The notes under the pieces were generated by a model. That model was given only the letters and a program-made list of their open reading frames with translations. It ran no database searches and had not been told where the DNA came from. Below are positions 7,995-16,262 of a stretch of DNA of 64,000 nucleotides, piece by piece. Every line of letters starts with the position of its first letter. Positions within the stretch are counted from its first letter, which is position 1. The DNA is taken from the NCBI RefSeq assembly GCF_002005565.1, contig NZ_BDJC01000010.1, positions 62,001 through 126,000 of the forward strand, written 5' to 3'. The position numbers were made by a program, and so were the translations under genes. The stretch comes from Streptomyces sp. JHA26. GTDB taxonomy: Bacteria > Actinomycetota > Actinomycetes > Streptomycetales > Streptomycetaceae.

Positions 7995-10900
7995 TCACGA
8001 CTCGTCGAAGCAGGGTCCGGCGACCGCTGAGGACGACGGCTGGAAGACGACCGCGTCGTAGGCCACGTCCAGGTCGCCGGTGCCACCGGGTTCACTGGTG
8101 TTGTCGGCCTGCATGAAGGCGCCTTGCCAGAGCCTCAGGGTTCCCATCTGGTACCAGGCGTCGCCGTTGGCGGTGATCTTGGCCTGGCTCAGTCGGCACA
8201 TGTGTGTCTGCTGGGCGCCTTCGGTGTTGGCGCCGACGTTCACGTAGTAGCGCGTGATGGCCTGGGCGCCGTGGTTGGGCAAGTGCACCCAGATGTTGTA
8301 GAGCATGCCGTTGGTGCCGTAGTCGGGCATGCGCGACGGGTCGGGTGTCCAGCGGGCTGTCACCTTGTGCCACAAGTCCGCGGCGGCTCCCTCACCGGCG
8401 GGGTAGTTGTGCGTGAACCACGTATGGCCGTCGTAGCCCGCGCCCAGCTGGTGCAGATCGATCGGGGCGATGTCGCCGGTGGCCCGGTAGCTGCCGTCCG
8501 GGCGCCGGTAGGTGAAGTTGTCCCCCAGCTGGAGGTTGAACTTGCCGCCCAGCTCGGCGCTCTCTGTACAGCCCTGGGTGTTGTCGTCCGGGTCCGGCAG
8601 GTCGTCGATCAGGAGACCGGATGGTGCGCCTCCGCAGGGGCCGGCGTCGTATTGCCGGTCGAGCGCGGGTTCTCCGCTGCCGAGGGAGTAGGCGAGCAGT
8701 TCGGTCGTGCCGTTGGTGGAGGCACTGCCGGCGCCCCAGTCGACCGACCCGTGGAACCAGCACGTCGAGTTCTCGGCCGGGCAGGGGTCACTGCCTGCGG
8801 CCGCGTCCGGGTCGCAGTTGTTGGAGCTGTTGCAGTAGGAGCGGTAGTCCTGGTTCAGGTTGAGCCGGCCGGCCGGGACGGTCCCGCCCGTGGAGTACTG
8901 CGGCGGCGCGTACGAGGGTTCGCCGTTGTAGGTCAGCTGGGGCGTCTCTATCCACCCCATGATCTTCTCTTCGTAGGGCCACTGGGCGGGGTGCGCGGCG
9001 TCGTCGTAGGAGTCGCGCAGGAAGGGAGAGCGGTCGGCCGGGTAGTTGGGGTTGGCCGGGTTGTTGTACCAGCCCAGGCCGGTGTGTCCGCCGTTCTGTG
9101 AGGCGTCGGTGTAGACACCGCTGTTGTAGCCCCACAGCGCCATGAACCAGTTCTCGATGTACGCGGAGTCTCCGGTGTTGACGTTCATCCCGAGGCCCTT
9201 GAGCTGGTTCCAGATACCGCTCAGGATCCGGAGGCCGGCCGAGATGTTGGCCGCGTAGTCGGTGGCGATGGCGTAAGCCTCGGTCGGGTTGTACGGGTCG
9301 GGCTTGGCCTCGTTCATGCCGGTGGTGACCTGCGCGATGCCGTAACCGCAGTCGGCGGCGCCGCCGTTGGGGTAGTAGTGGATGCTGTCGGTGTTGCCGT
9401 AGTAGTCACCGAGGAGCGGGTTCCCGCCATCGCCGGGGACCGAGTGCCAGCTCGCCTGCTTGAAGTTGGATTCCTGGGCGAGGATCCCCAGCATCACCTG
9501 CGCGGGTACGGTTCCGCCGCCGGTCAGGGGAAGCCTGGGGAAGAGCCCCTGCGGGCTGTAGGCCACGCTTCCCGTGCCGAGGTAGTTGGCGGGGCGGGTC
9601 GTGGTGAGGTCGCCGTGCACGGCCTGGTCGACCGCCCACTCGACCATGTTCGGGCTCGGCTGCAACGCCTGCGCGTGCACATCGCCGCGTTTGACGAGAC
9701 AGTTGCTGTAGTGGGACTGGGGGTTGGGGTCGCTCGGGGTCAGACCGGTTCCGGCCAGCACCTCCTTCTCGGTCCGGCCGTCGTCGGCGACGGGTTCCGT
9801 GTCGTCGGTCGCAGCGGTCGTGGCGAGGGCGGAGGCCGTGACGACCTCGGTGGTCGAGGGCGTGTCGGTGGCGGTGGCGAGGACCCGCACGTCGATCCGT
9901 CCCGCGCCCTGGCCATCGGTCGAGCCGACCTTCGCGGTGACTCCCCTGACCTCTCGTGACACCGCGGAGGTGGTGAGCAGGTGTCCCCGGCGCGAGGCGG
10001 CCAGCGGTTTGCCGGGGGCCTCGGTCTTGGCGAGACCGGGAGCCTTGGAGACATCGATGTCGGACACGTCGCCGGCGACGAGGTCGCCGCCCTCGCGGGT
10101 GTAGAGGCCGAGCTTGCCCAACGGGGCCGTGCCCAGCTCGGTGAGACGCTTGCCGTTCCAGCGGTGCAGTACGTCCTTGCCGTTGGTCACGACACCGATG
10201 TCGATGGCGCTGTCGGCCGCCGCCGTGAGGGCGAACGGACGTCCGGGAAGCTTCGCCAGGACAGCCGTCCGCCCGTCGTCCAGCACCTTGACGAGATGTC
10301 CGCCGAGCACTCCCACGTCACCGTCCGGCGTCGGCACCGGATTGGTCAGCTGACCGGTGACCAGGCGGGTTTTCACCGTCTTGCCGGTCCTGGCGTCGAC
10401 GTCGTAGAGCTTGGTCGTCCCCCTCGCCGAGTCACCGATGTCGCTGCGGGTGAAGGTGACGGTGTCGCCCTGTCCGCAGCCCGGCGAGAAATAGGCGAGC
10501 TGAACGCCGGTGATCGACTGGGTGACTTTCCCCGTCTCGATGTCGACGACGGCGGCGAACGCCCCGTGCTGGGTCAGCGCGGGTGTGTTCGTCGCCGTAG
10601 AGGGGGCGTAGACGGCGGCCGCGTAACGGCCTGAGCCGGTGGTGCACACGTAGCCGGTCCACAGTCCGATGCCGTCGAGTCCGGCCTGCGTCAGATTGGC
10701 CAGCTCGCGGTAGCGGAAGGAGTCGGACTCGTCGGCCACGAGGATGTGGAAGCCCGCGGTGTCACCGGTGCCGACGACCGAGCGGTCCTCGGAGGTGCGC
10801 CAGTTCTTGCCCAGGGCCTTGTCCGGCGAGGCGAACGGACGGCCGTCGGCCGAGGACGGCGAGGAGGAGGCGGAGTCCGGGGCCGCGGGCTCCGCGGAGG

Positions 10901-11024
10901 CGGCTCCCGCAGTGGGCAGCAGGCCCGCCAGGGTCACCGCACAGGACACGGCGGCCATCCGAGCGGTCCATGCCGACGCGCGCCGGCGGAGGTGCGGGGG
11001 GACGTTCCCACGTGTCAGTGCCAT
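7995..11024 (-). CDS. Large secreted protein with lytic-transglycosylase-like domain and carbohydrate-binding-like tail
   Basis: This 1009-residue exported protein has an Arg-rich signal peptide (cleavage near residue 45, ASA-EP). Residues about 80-400 are repeat-rich and propeller-like, with strands such as KLYDVDARTGKTV. An SLT/lysozyme-like module covers about 505-660: the catalytic-glutamate region is GILAQESNFKQASW and the downstream motif is CGYGIAQVTTG. A Cys-rich segment follows, then a C-terminal domain (about 860-1009) like the golvesin/Xly carbohydrate-binding domain (WYQMGTLRLWQGAF near the end). Peptidoglycan or cell-wall polysaccharide binding and cleavage is inferred. The ATG at 11024 overlaps the stop of the DUF2690 gene by 10 nt, indicating translational coupling. 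Confidence 0.75.
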   Translation of the reverse strand: MALTRGNVPPHLRRRASAWTARMAAVSCAVTLAGLLPTAGAASAEPAAPDSASSSPSSADGRPFASPDKALGKNWRTSEDRSVVGTGDTAGFHILVADESDSFRYRELANLTQAGLDGIGLWTGYVCTTGSGRYAAAVYAPSTATNTPALTQHGAFAAVVDIETGKVTQSITGVQLAYFSPGCGQGDTVTFTRSDIGDSARGTTKLYDVDARTGKTVKTRLVTGQLTNPVPTPDGDVGVLGGHLVKVLDDGRTAVLAKLPGRPFALTAAADSAIDIGVVTNGKDVLHRWNGKRLTELGTAPLGKLGLYTREGGDLVAGDVSDIDVSKAPGLAKTEAPGKPLAASRRGHLLTTSAVSREVRGVTAKVGSTDGQGAGRIDVRVLATATDTPSTTEVVTASALATTAATDDTEPVADDGRTEKEVLAGTGLTPSDPNPQSHYSNCLVKRGDVHAQALQPSPNMVEWAVDQAVHGDLTTTRPANYLGTGSVAYSPQGLFPRLPLTGGGTVPAQVMLGILAQESNFKQASWHSVPGDGGNPLLGDYYGNTDSIHYYPNGGAADCGYGIAQVTTGMNEAKPDPYNPTEAYAIATDYAANISAGLRILSGIWNQLKGLGMNVNTGDSAYIENWFMALWGYNSGVYTDASQNGGHTGLGWYNNPANPNYPADRSPFLRDSYDDAAHPAQWPYEEKIMGWIETPQLTYNGEPSYAPPQYSTGGTVPAGRLNLNQDYRSYCNSSNNCDPDAAAGSDPCPAENSTCWFHGSVDWGAGSASTNGTTELLAYSLGSGEPALDRQYDAGPCGGAPSGLLIDDLPDPDDNTQGCTESAELGGKFNLQLGDNFTYRRPDGSYRATGDIAPIDLHQLGAGYDGHTWFTHNYPAGEGAAADLWHKVTARWTPDPSRMPDYGTNGMLYNIWVHLPNHGAQAITRYYVNVGANTEGAQQTHMCRLSQAKITANGDAWYQMGTLRLWQGAFMQADNTSEPGGTGDLDVAYDAVVFQPSSSAVAGPCFDES

Positions 11025-11551
11025 TCCGTGCACACCCCCGTAGATCCGTCCTGCCATGACTCCGGCGAGGGGTCGAATCCCTCTTCCAACTCGGTGGTGC
11101 AGCCCTTCGCCAGCAGATTTCCCCCCACCATGGGCGTGGGCTCGGCCACGTCGTCCGGGTCCACATATCCGGTGGAATACCACTGTTCGCTACCGCCGAG
11201 CTGCGGCAGGTAGAAGATGTTCAGGGTTTGCGGCCACAGCGACTCGTTCGGGCTGAGTGTCAGGTAGGCCCAGGACGCGACACACTGCGGCGAGTAGTAG
11301 AAGCGCAGCGACAGACCGGTCTCCGTTATCTCTTCCAAGAGCCGGGCGTCGTCGTCGCAGCCCATGGTGGCGGGATTGCGGCCGGTACAGGCCGACCCCT
11401 TGCAACTGTCGGCCGACGCAGGTCCGGCGCCCATGAGGACGCAGGACAGAACGAGAGCGAGGGCCAGTAGGCAGGATCTGATCGCGGAGGTGGAGAAAGG
11501 GCCGGATCTCAGTCTTTCCGGGCGCCTTTCTTTCCATTTATTCCAGGGCAT
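11015..11551 (-). CDS. DUF2690 secreted protein
   Basis: The 178-residue product has a signal peptide (cleavage ASA-DS near residue 48). The mature start SCKGSACTGRNPATMGC, with CVASWA later, matches DUF2690: paired cysteines and a C-x-x-x-W-A. DUF2690 proteins are small secreted actinobacterial proteins of unknown function. AGGA precedes the ATG at 11551 by about 8 nt. The stop overlaps the start of the SLT-domain gene, so both are likely made together and may act together at the cell surface. Confidence 0.75.
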   Translation of the reverse strand: MPWNKWKERRPERLRSGPFSTSAIRSCLLALALVLSCVLMGAGPASADSCKGSACTGRNPATMGCDDDARLLEEITETGLSLRFYYSPQCVASWAYLTLSPNESLWPQTLNIFYLPQLGGSEQWYSTGYVDPDDVAEPTPMVGGNLLAKGCTTELEEGFDPSPESWQDGSTGVCTEWH

Positions 11552-12487
11552 CGGTGAATCCTCATGTCAGGTTGCACCGTCGTGCACGCAGCCAGGACTT
11601 AAACGGGCATGACGGTCGATACAATCAAGAGCTCACAAAGACGGTCGACCCTCGGCCGACGCGCACCACATTCGATACATGTAGCGGCCATCCAAGAGCC
11701 CAGGGGATCGTAATCCACTCTCGGGAAATTCCTGGGTAAAGCCCATTCAAAATTCGATCCATGGCGGATCGATGTTGCGATGAGTTGCGGGCCCGGGATG
11801 TTCGACCCCATCTGAACGGAAGGATTCGCATGCCGGATCCACCCGGACTGTCCAGAGTGTGACCGGCGAATTTCGGCCAGGTGCAGGACGGCCTTCACCT
11901 CGGCCGTCAGGCGTGACGGCCGTGCAGCGCCCTGCACTCATGACCTTCGACGAGGCCGAGGAGCGCGGGGGCCGGCGTCAGGTTCCGGCCAAAGCCCGCC
12001 GCCCACCGTCCCGGACTCACCCCACCACGGCCTCAACCGAAGGTAGTCGGAATGCTGCTGCGGCCGCCTTCGCACGGATCTGCTCCTCGGCCATGTCTTG
12101 GCCAACGTTTGACCGACTCCAGACGCCACTACACGTTTCGGCAGCCGGACGGACTCCGCGCGACGCGGCACCCACCGCCGGATCGGCGACCTTCAGGCCG
12201 CCCACAACACCGCCGACCCCGTCCTACGCGCCGGACCCCGCGCCCGCTTTCGTCCCCCACCTCGACGAGGCCGAACCCGCCTCCGCACAGGCGGCGGACG
12301 TGACCGGTGTCCCGGGGCATCCCTCCGGCCGCCGGAGGACGTCCGGCCCCGGCAGGCCGGGACCCCGGCGCCCTCACCCGGTCACCGAGGACGCCGCAGG
12401 TGCCGGCGACTGACGGGCCGTCAGTCGTCCGACGTCGTCACCCTCGTGAGGGCCACTCCCCCGACGAGCAGGCACAGCGCATCAACT
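11552..12487. other. Gene-poor stretch, no convincing CDS
   Basis: About 940 bp. From roughly 11600 to 11850 base composition is visibly lower in GC than the neighbours. Open frames exist (for example 11859-12413 on the plus strand and 12017-12205 on the minus strand) but lack ribosome sites, have low-quality codon use or are rich in Arg/Pro, as shadow frames are. It should contain the promoter of the DUF2690 operon. The region may be degraded coding DNA. Confidence 0.5.
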
Positions 12488-12522
12488 CCCCTTGCTGCAA
12501 CTGTTATTGTTACAGCAAGGGG
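12488..12522. promoter_or_regulatory. Palindromic operator upstream of the Rrf2 gene
   Basis: CCCCTTGCTGCAAC (12488-12501) and GTTACAGCAAGGGG (12509-12522) form 14-bp arms with one mismatch around a 7-nt spacer. The right arm ends 9 nt before the Rrf2 GTG and includes its likely ribosome site. This is the position expected for autorepression. A related sequence lies at 13010-13030. Confidence 0.7.
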
Positions 12523-12531
12523 GTGGAGGAC

Positions 12532-12969
12532 GTGAGCGCCAACAGCAGGATGACGGTCGCCGTCCATGTGCTGACCTGGATGGCCCTGGTGCACGGCCGC
12601 GGACGCGACGTGGTCACCTCGGACCAGATCGCCACGAGCGTGGCCACGAACCCGGTCGTGATCCGGCGCAGCCTCGCGGACCTGCGCGAGGCGGGCCTGG
12701 TGACGGCCCGGCACGGCGCGGGGGCCGGCTGGACGCTGGCCCGCGCCCCGGAGTCCATCGCACTGCTCGACGTCTTCCGCGCGGTGCACGACGAGCCCCT
12801 GTTCGCCCTGCACCGCGGTGAACCGAACCAGGCGTGCCCCATCGGCCGTGGCATTCGGCCGGCGCTGCGCGACGTCTACGCCGACGCCGAGGAGGCCGCT
12901 CGGCGGGAGTTCGCGAGGGTCACGATCGCGGACGTCCTGCGGGACACCCTGGCCACCCGCTCCGACTGA
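12532..12969 (+). CDS. Rrf2 family transcriptional regulator
   Basis: This 145-residue protein begins VSANSRMTVAVHVLTWMALV, the standard N-terminus of the YwnA-type Rrf2 group. A winged-helix follows (SDQIATSVATNPVVIRRSLA near residues 30-50, then a G-x-G-x-G wing, HGAGAGWTLAR). There is one cysteine pair partner only (ACPIG), not the three-cysteine cluster of IscR, so iron-sulfur sensing is unlikely. GTG 12532 is chosen because relatives start there. The flanking palindrome and the copy upstream of the next gene suggest it controls itself and the acetyltransferase. Confidence 0.85.
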   Translation: MSANSRMTVAVHVLTWMALVHGRGRDVVTSDQIATSVATNPVVIRRSLADLREAGLVTARHGAGAGWTLARAPESIALLDVFRAVHDEPLFALHRGEPNQACPIGRGIRPALRDVYADAEEAARREFARVTIADVLRDTLATRSD

Positions 12970-13009
12970 ACCGGCGCCCCGGTGCGGCCGGACCCACCCT
13001 CGCCCGCAG

Positions 13010-13030
13010 CTGTAACAGAACTTGTTTCAT
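13010..13030. promoter_or_regulatory. Probable second Rrf2 operator
   Basis: CTGTAACAGAACTTGTTTCA aligns with the core of the upstream palindrome (CTGCAACTGTTATTGTTACA), sharing CTG-AAC and TTGTT-CA. TGTAACA and TGTTTCA are inverted half-sites with one mismatch. It lies about 65 bp before the ATG of the frameshifted acetyltransferase. Confidence 0.5.
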
Positions 13031-13092
13031 TGGCGTGGGTCATCCGGCGTCCCCGGGTGGTCCTGACCTCTCACACACGGAGGTGTGACGCC

Positions 13093-13436
13093 ATGCTGGC
13101 GATCGAGTACCGGCGCCACGGCGGCTACGAGGAACTGCAGCCACCCGGTGAACCCCTCCTCGCCTGCGGCATGGCCTGGATCACCTACCACCTGCCCGGC
13201 CCGCGCCGGCCCGACGGACGCCGCGGCTACCTCGACGGCGTCGTGACCGGCGCCCCCGCGGCCGCGGCCACGCACGCCGCATCGTGGGCGCACTGGTCGG
13301 CCGCCTCCGCACGGCGGGCATCCACCACGTCCAACTGCACGCCGGTGCGGCCGGAAGGCCGGTGTACGAAGCCGCGGGCTTCGTCACGGGCACGTACCCG
13401 GGCATGGACCTGATCACGGCTCCGCCCACCGGGTGA
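13093..13436 (+). pseudogene. GNAT acetyltransferase interrupted by a one-base frameshift
   Basis: From ATG 13093 the frame reads to LLACGMAWITYHLPGPRRPD and GYLDGVVTGAP, then degenerates and stops at 13413. In another frame the sequence continues RGRGHARRIVGALVGRLR, VQLHAGAAGRPVYEAAGF and YPGMDL to a stop at 13436. The break lies at the C-run 13253-13257: six Cs instead of five would restore GAPRGRGHARR, the GNAT acetyl-CoA motif. The restored product is only about 114 residues, short for this family, so part of the N-terminal domain also seems lost. It is probably a pseudogene; a sequencing error is possible. Confidence 0.75.
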
Positions 13437-13694
13437 GGCACTGCCGAGCAGCCGTCGTGCGGTGACGGGCGTCGTACGGTGACGGACGGACGCAGAGGGC
13501 AGACCTGGCAGAGGGCAGACCTGTTCGAAGTGGCACGCCTTGATGAAGCAGTCACGAGGCTGGGCGACGGCGAGGAGGATGCGCTCCACGAGCGACTGCG
13601 CCGTCAGGGCGTCCCGGTCCCCGGCGGCTGCTCGCCGTCACCGGCCACGACGACTCCGGCAGGCCGGGCGGGTTCCGGCTCTACGCTGTCGGTC

Positions 13695-14201
13695 GTGTCC
13701 ACTCACCAACGGTCGTTCACCGTCGACGGCGATGTCGAAGTGCCCAGCCCCGGTGCGGACGAGGTCTGGACCGTCGGCGCCGTCATCCTCGATCGGGAGG
13801 GCCGTGCCTTCGCCCAGAAGCGGAGCCGGGACCGTCGTCTGTTTCCCGGTGCCTGGGACATCGTGGGCGGTCATGTCGAGGAGGGGGAGACGCTTCTGGA
13901 GGCTCTCGCGCGTGAGGTCGAGGAGGAGACCGGCTGGCGCCTGACCCGCGTGCGGCGGTTCCTCGGCACCACGACCTGGACGGGGGACGACGGCGGTGGC
14001 CTGCGTCACGAGGCCGACTACCTGGTCGAGGTCGACGGCGACCTGGACCATCCGGAGCTGGAATGGTCCAAGCATTCCGCCTACGGCTGGTTCGGCCCCG
14101 ACCGGCTCGCCCGTCTCAGGGAGAACTGCGGACCAGGGGAGTTCATGGTCCACGACCTGATGGCCCGTGCCGTCCGGGATCACCCGGGCACGTCCCGGTG
14201 A
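13695..14201 (+). CDS. Nudix hydrolase
   Basis: The 168-residue protein has a full Nudix box, G-x5-E-x7-REVEEETGW (from GGHVEEGETL, residues about 57-80), which binds metal and hydrolyses nucleoside diphosphates linked to another moiety. The substrate is not predictable. The GTG at 13695 has no ribosome site, but TACGCT (13682-13687) lies 7 nt upstream, the layout of a leaderless transcript. Confidence 0.85.
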   Translation: MSTHQRSFTVDGDVEVPSPGADEVWTVGAVILDREGRAFAQKRSRDRRLFPGAWDIVGGHVEEGETLLEALAREVEEETGWRLTRVRRFLGTTTWTGDDGGGLRHEADYLVEVDGDLDHPELEWSKHSAYGWFGPDRLARLRENCGPGEFMVHDLMARAVRDHPGTSR

Positions 14202-14281
14202 CCTGGGGCGTGGGTTCTTCGGGCAGGCGCTCTTCCCGGTTTCCGGCTCAGGTCACCAGGTCACCTCCTAGGGTCGTCCGT

Positions 14282-14947
14282 ATGATGATCGACACCGAGG
14301 CCTCCGGCTTGCTCTTCGAATCCCTCCGGGCGGACGCCCTCACCAGTCCGGACCAGCTGCGCGAGCTCTACGCGCAGCCGAACCCGAACTCGTTGCGCAA
14401 GGAGACCGACCGCCTGACCGAGGAGACCCGGGCGCTGATCGGCTGTTCCTCACTGGTGTTCATCGGCAGCGCGGACGCCGAGGGCCGGGCGGACGTGACG
14501 CCGCGCGGCGGCCCGGCCGGGTTCGTCTCGGTCCTGGACGAGCAGACCCTGGTGATCCCCGACGCGACCGGCAACAAGCGGCTCGACACCATGCACAACG
14601 TGCTGCAGACCGGACGCGTCGGCCTGCTCTTCCTCGTCCCCGGCCGCCCGACCACACTGCGCGTCAACGGCCGCGCCTGCGTCTCGGCGCGCCCGGAGCT
14701 GCTGGCCCGGCTCACCCCCGTCGGAAAGCCACCGGTCACCGCGTTGGTGGTGCACGTCGAACAGGCCTATCCGCACTGCCCGAAGTCGCTGATGCGCGCC
14801 GACGCCTGGCGACCGGAACGGTGGCTGTCCGCCGACGCCCAGCCGACCAGCGCCGAGGTGACGCTGGCCCAGCTGAACTTGCCGGGCCTGACCCTCGACC
14901 AGATCGAGGAGGTCGAACGGGAGTCGCTGCGCCTGCGGTACGAGTGA
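14282..14947 (+). CDS. FMN-dependent pyridoxamine-5'-phosphate-oxidase-like flavoprotein
   Basis: The 221-residue protein matches the MSMEG_1061-type PPOX flavoproteins: SSLVFIGSADAEGRADVTPRGG, PDATGNKRLDTMHNV and VGLLFLVPGRPTTLRVNG are conserved split-barrel flavin-binding segments. The biological substrate is unknown (F420 or FMN reductase-type roles are possible). TAGGGT (14269-14274) lies 7 nt before the ATG, so the mRNA is probably leaderless. GGTCACC is directly repeated just upstream (about 14251-14265). Confidence 0.85.
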   Translation: MMIDTEASGLLFESLRADALTSPDQLRELYAQPNPNSLRKETDRLTEETRALIGCSSLVFIGSADAEGRADVTPRGGPAGFVSVLDEQTLVIPDATGNKRLDTMHNVLQTGRVGLLFLVPGRPTTLRVNGRACVSARPELLARLTPVGKPPVTALVVHVEQAYPHCPKSLMRADAWRPERWLSADAQPTSAEVTLAQLNLPGLTLDQIEEVERESLRLRYE

Positions 14948-15199
14948 GTTCGGCATGGATCCACCGGTGAGGGTGGACCTCGTACGGCGGTCACCATCGG
15001 ATGCGGTGTCCGCGAAGGCGCGCGCCGGGCGAGACGGGCCGGCCTTTTCCGAGAGGGGCTCTGAGCGGATGGTGGGTGGACCGGTCGGCCGCGGTCGGCT
15101 GTGCGGACCGCCCGACGGCAGGTTCACCACCCGCCTGTGCCGAGCACGCCGCCGCCCCTCGTACGGGCCGCCGGGGAACCGCGTGAAACTCTGACGCGC

Positions 15200-16147
15200 A
15201 TGACCCGGATCCTGACGCGCACGGACCTGTTGGAACTGCTGGACCCCTCGGAGTGCATCGAGGTGCTGCGAGACGGGTTCGCCGTGTCCGCGCACAGCTC
15301 GCCGCCGGGCCGGCGGGTGCGCACCGACCTTCCCTTCCCGGGCACCGCGACGGCCCTGCTGCCCGGACTGCTTCCGGGGACGGACGCCTACACGGTCAAG
15401 GTCAACGCGAAGTTCCCTGGCGCGGTCCCGTCCCTGCGGGGTGTGATCTGCCTCCACAGCGGCACGGACGGCGCACTGCTGGCCCTGATCGACTCCGCCA
15501 CCATCACGGCCTGGCGGACCGGCCTCGCCGCGGCCCTGGCCACCGATCTGATCGCCCGGCCGGCCGGCGACGGTGCCCGCACGGTCGGCGTGATCGGCGC
15601 CGGAGCCCAGGCCGAACTGACCGTCCGTGGGCTTCGCACGCTGAGGTCGTGGGACCGTCTGGTCGTCCACGACGTCGACGCACGGCGGGCGGCCGCCTTC
15701 GCACGGCGGCACGGCGGCACCGTGGTGTCGGCGCCGGCGGAGGTGGCCGCCGCGGCGGACGTGGTGGTACTGGCCACCTGGTCGCGTGAACCCCTGCTGC
15801 ACCTGGAGGACGTGCGGCCGGGACAGCACCTGACCTCGCTCGGTGCCGACGAACCCGGCAAGCAGGAAATCGCCCCCGAAGTCCTCCTCTCCGCCCGGTT
15901 GATCGTCGACGACGCCGCACTCGTCGCCACGCACGGCGCCCTCGCCACCGCCGGGCTGCCCCCCTCGACGGCTGCCGCCTCCCTCGGAGAAGTCGTCCGC
16001 GGTGACGCCCTCGGCCGCTCCCACGGCCGGGAAATCACCGTCTACGCTCCCGTCGGCCTGCCCTGGCAGGACCTGGCCCTGAGCCGGCTGGTCCTCCAGC
16101 AGGCCGAGGCAGCGGGAAGGGGAGCGACCGTCGACCTCCTGGCATGA
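15200..16147 (+). CDS. Ornithine cyclodeaminase / mu-crystallin family dehydrogenase
   Basis: The 315-residue protein has the nucleotide-binding loop VGVIGAGAQAELTVRGL near residue 130, the substrate region YTVKVNAKFPG (the Lys typical of the family), and SLGADEPGKQEI matching the usual S-x-G-x-D-x-x-x-K-x-E motif. Family members include ornithine cyclodeaminase, alanine dehydrogenase and ketimine reductases; the substrate here is not clear. No obvious ribosome site is seen before the ATG. It is convergent with the SWIM gene. Confidence 0.82.
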   Translation: MTRILTRTDLLELLDPSECIEVLRDGFAVSAHSSPPGRRVRTDLPFPGTATALLPGLLPGTDAYTVKVNAKFPGAVPSLRGVICLHSGTDGALLALIDSATITAWRTGLAAALATDLIARPAGDGARTVGVIGAGAQAELTVRGLRTLRSWDRLVVHDVDARRAAAFARRHGGTVVSAPAEVAAAADVVVLATWSREPLLHLEDVRPGQHLTSLGADEPGKQEIAPEVLLSARLIVDDAALVATHGALATAGLPPSTAAASLGEVVRGDALGRSHGREITVYAPVGLPWQDLALSRLVLQQAEAAGRGATVDLLA

Positions 16148-16262
16148 CCGCCGCCGGGGGCACGGCGTCCCGGCCCCGGCATGTCCGTTCCAGGCGGAGG
16201 CCGCACTGCAGAAGCAGGCCGTCGAGGACGACGCGGAAGAGCTGTCGGCGGAGTGCGGGAAG

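Noticed and set aside
12017..12205. Possible 62-residue minus-strand protein ending AKAAAAAFRLPSVEAVVG
   Set aside because: The end looks coding-like, but there is no ribosome site and the first half is unconvincing; it may be a remnant.
11859..12413. Possible 184-residue protein
   Set aside because: No ribosome site, rich in Pro/Arg/Ser/Thr, codon bias poor in its first half and no family resemblance.
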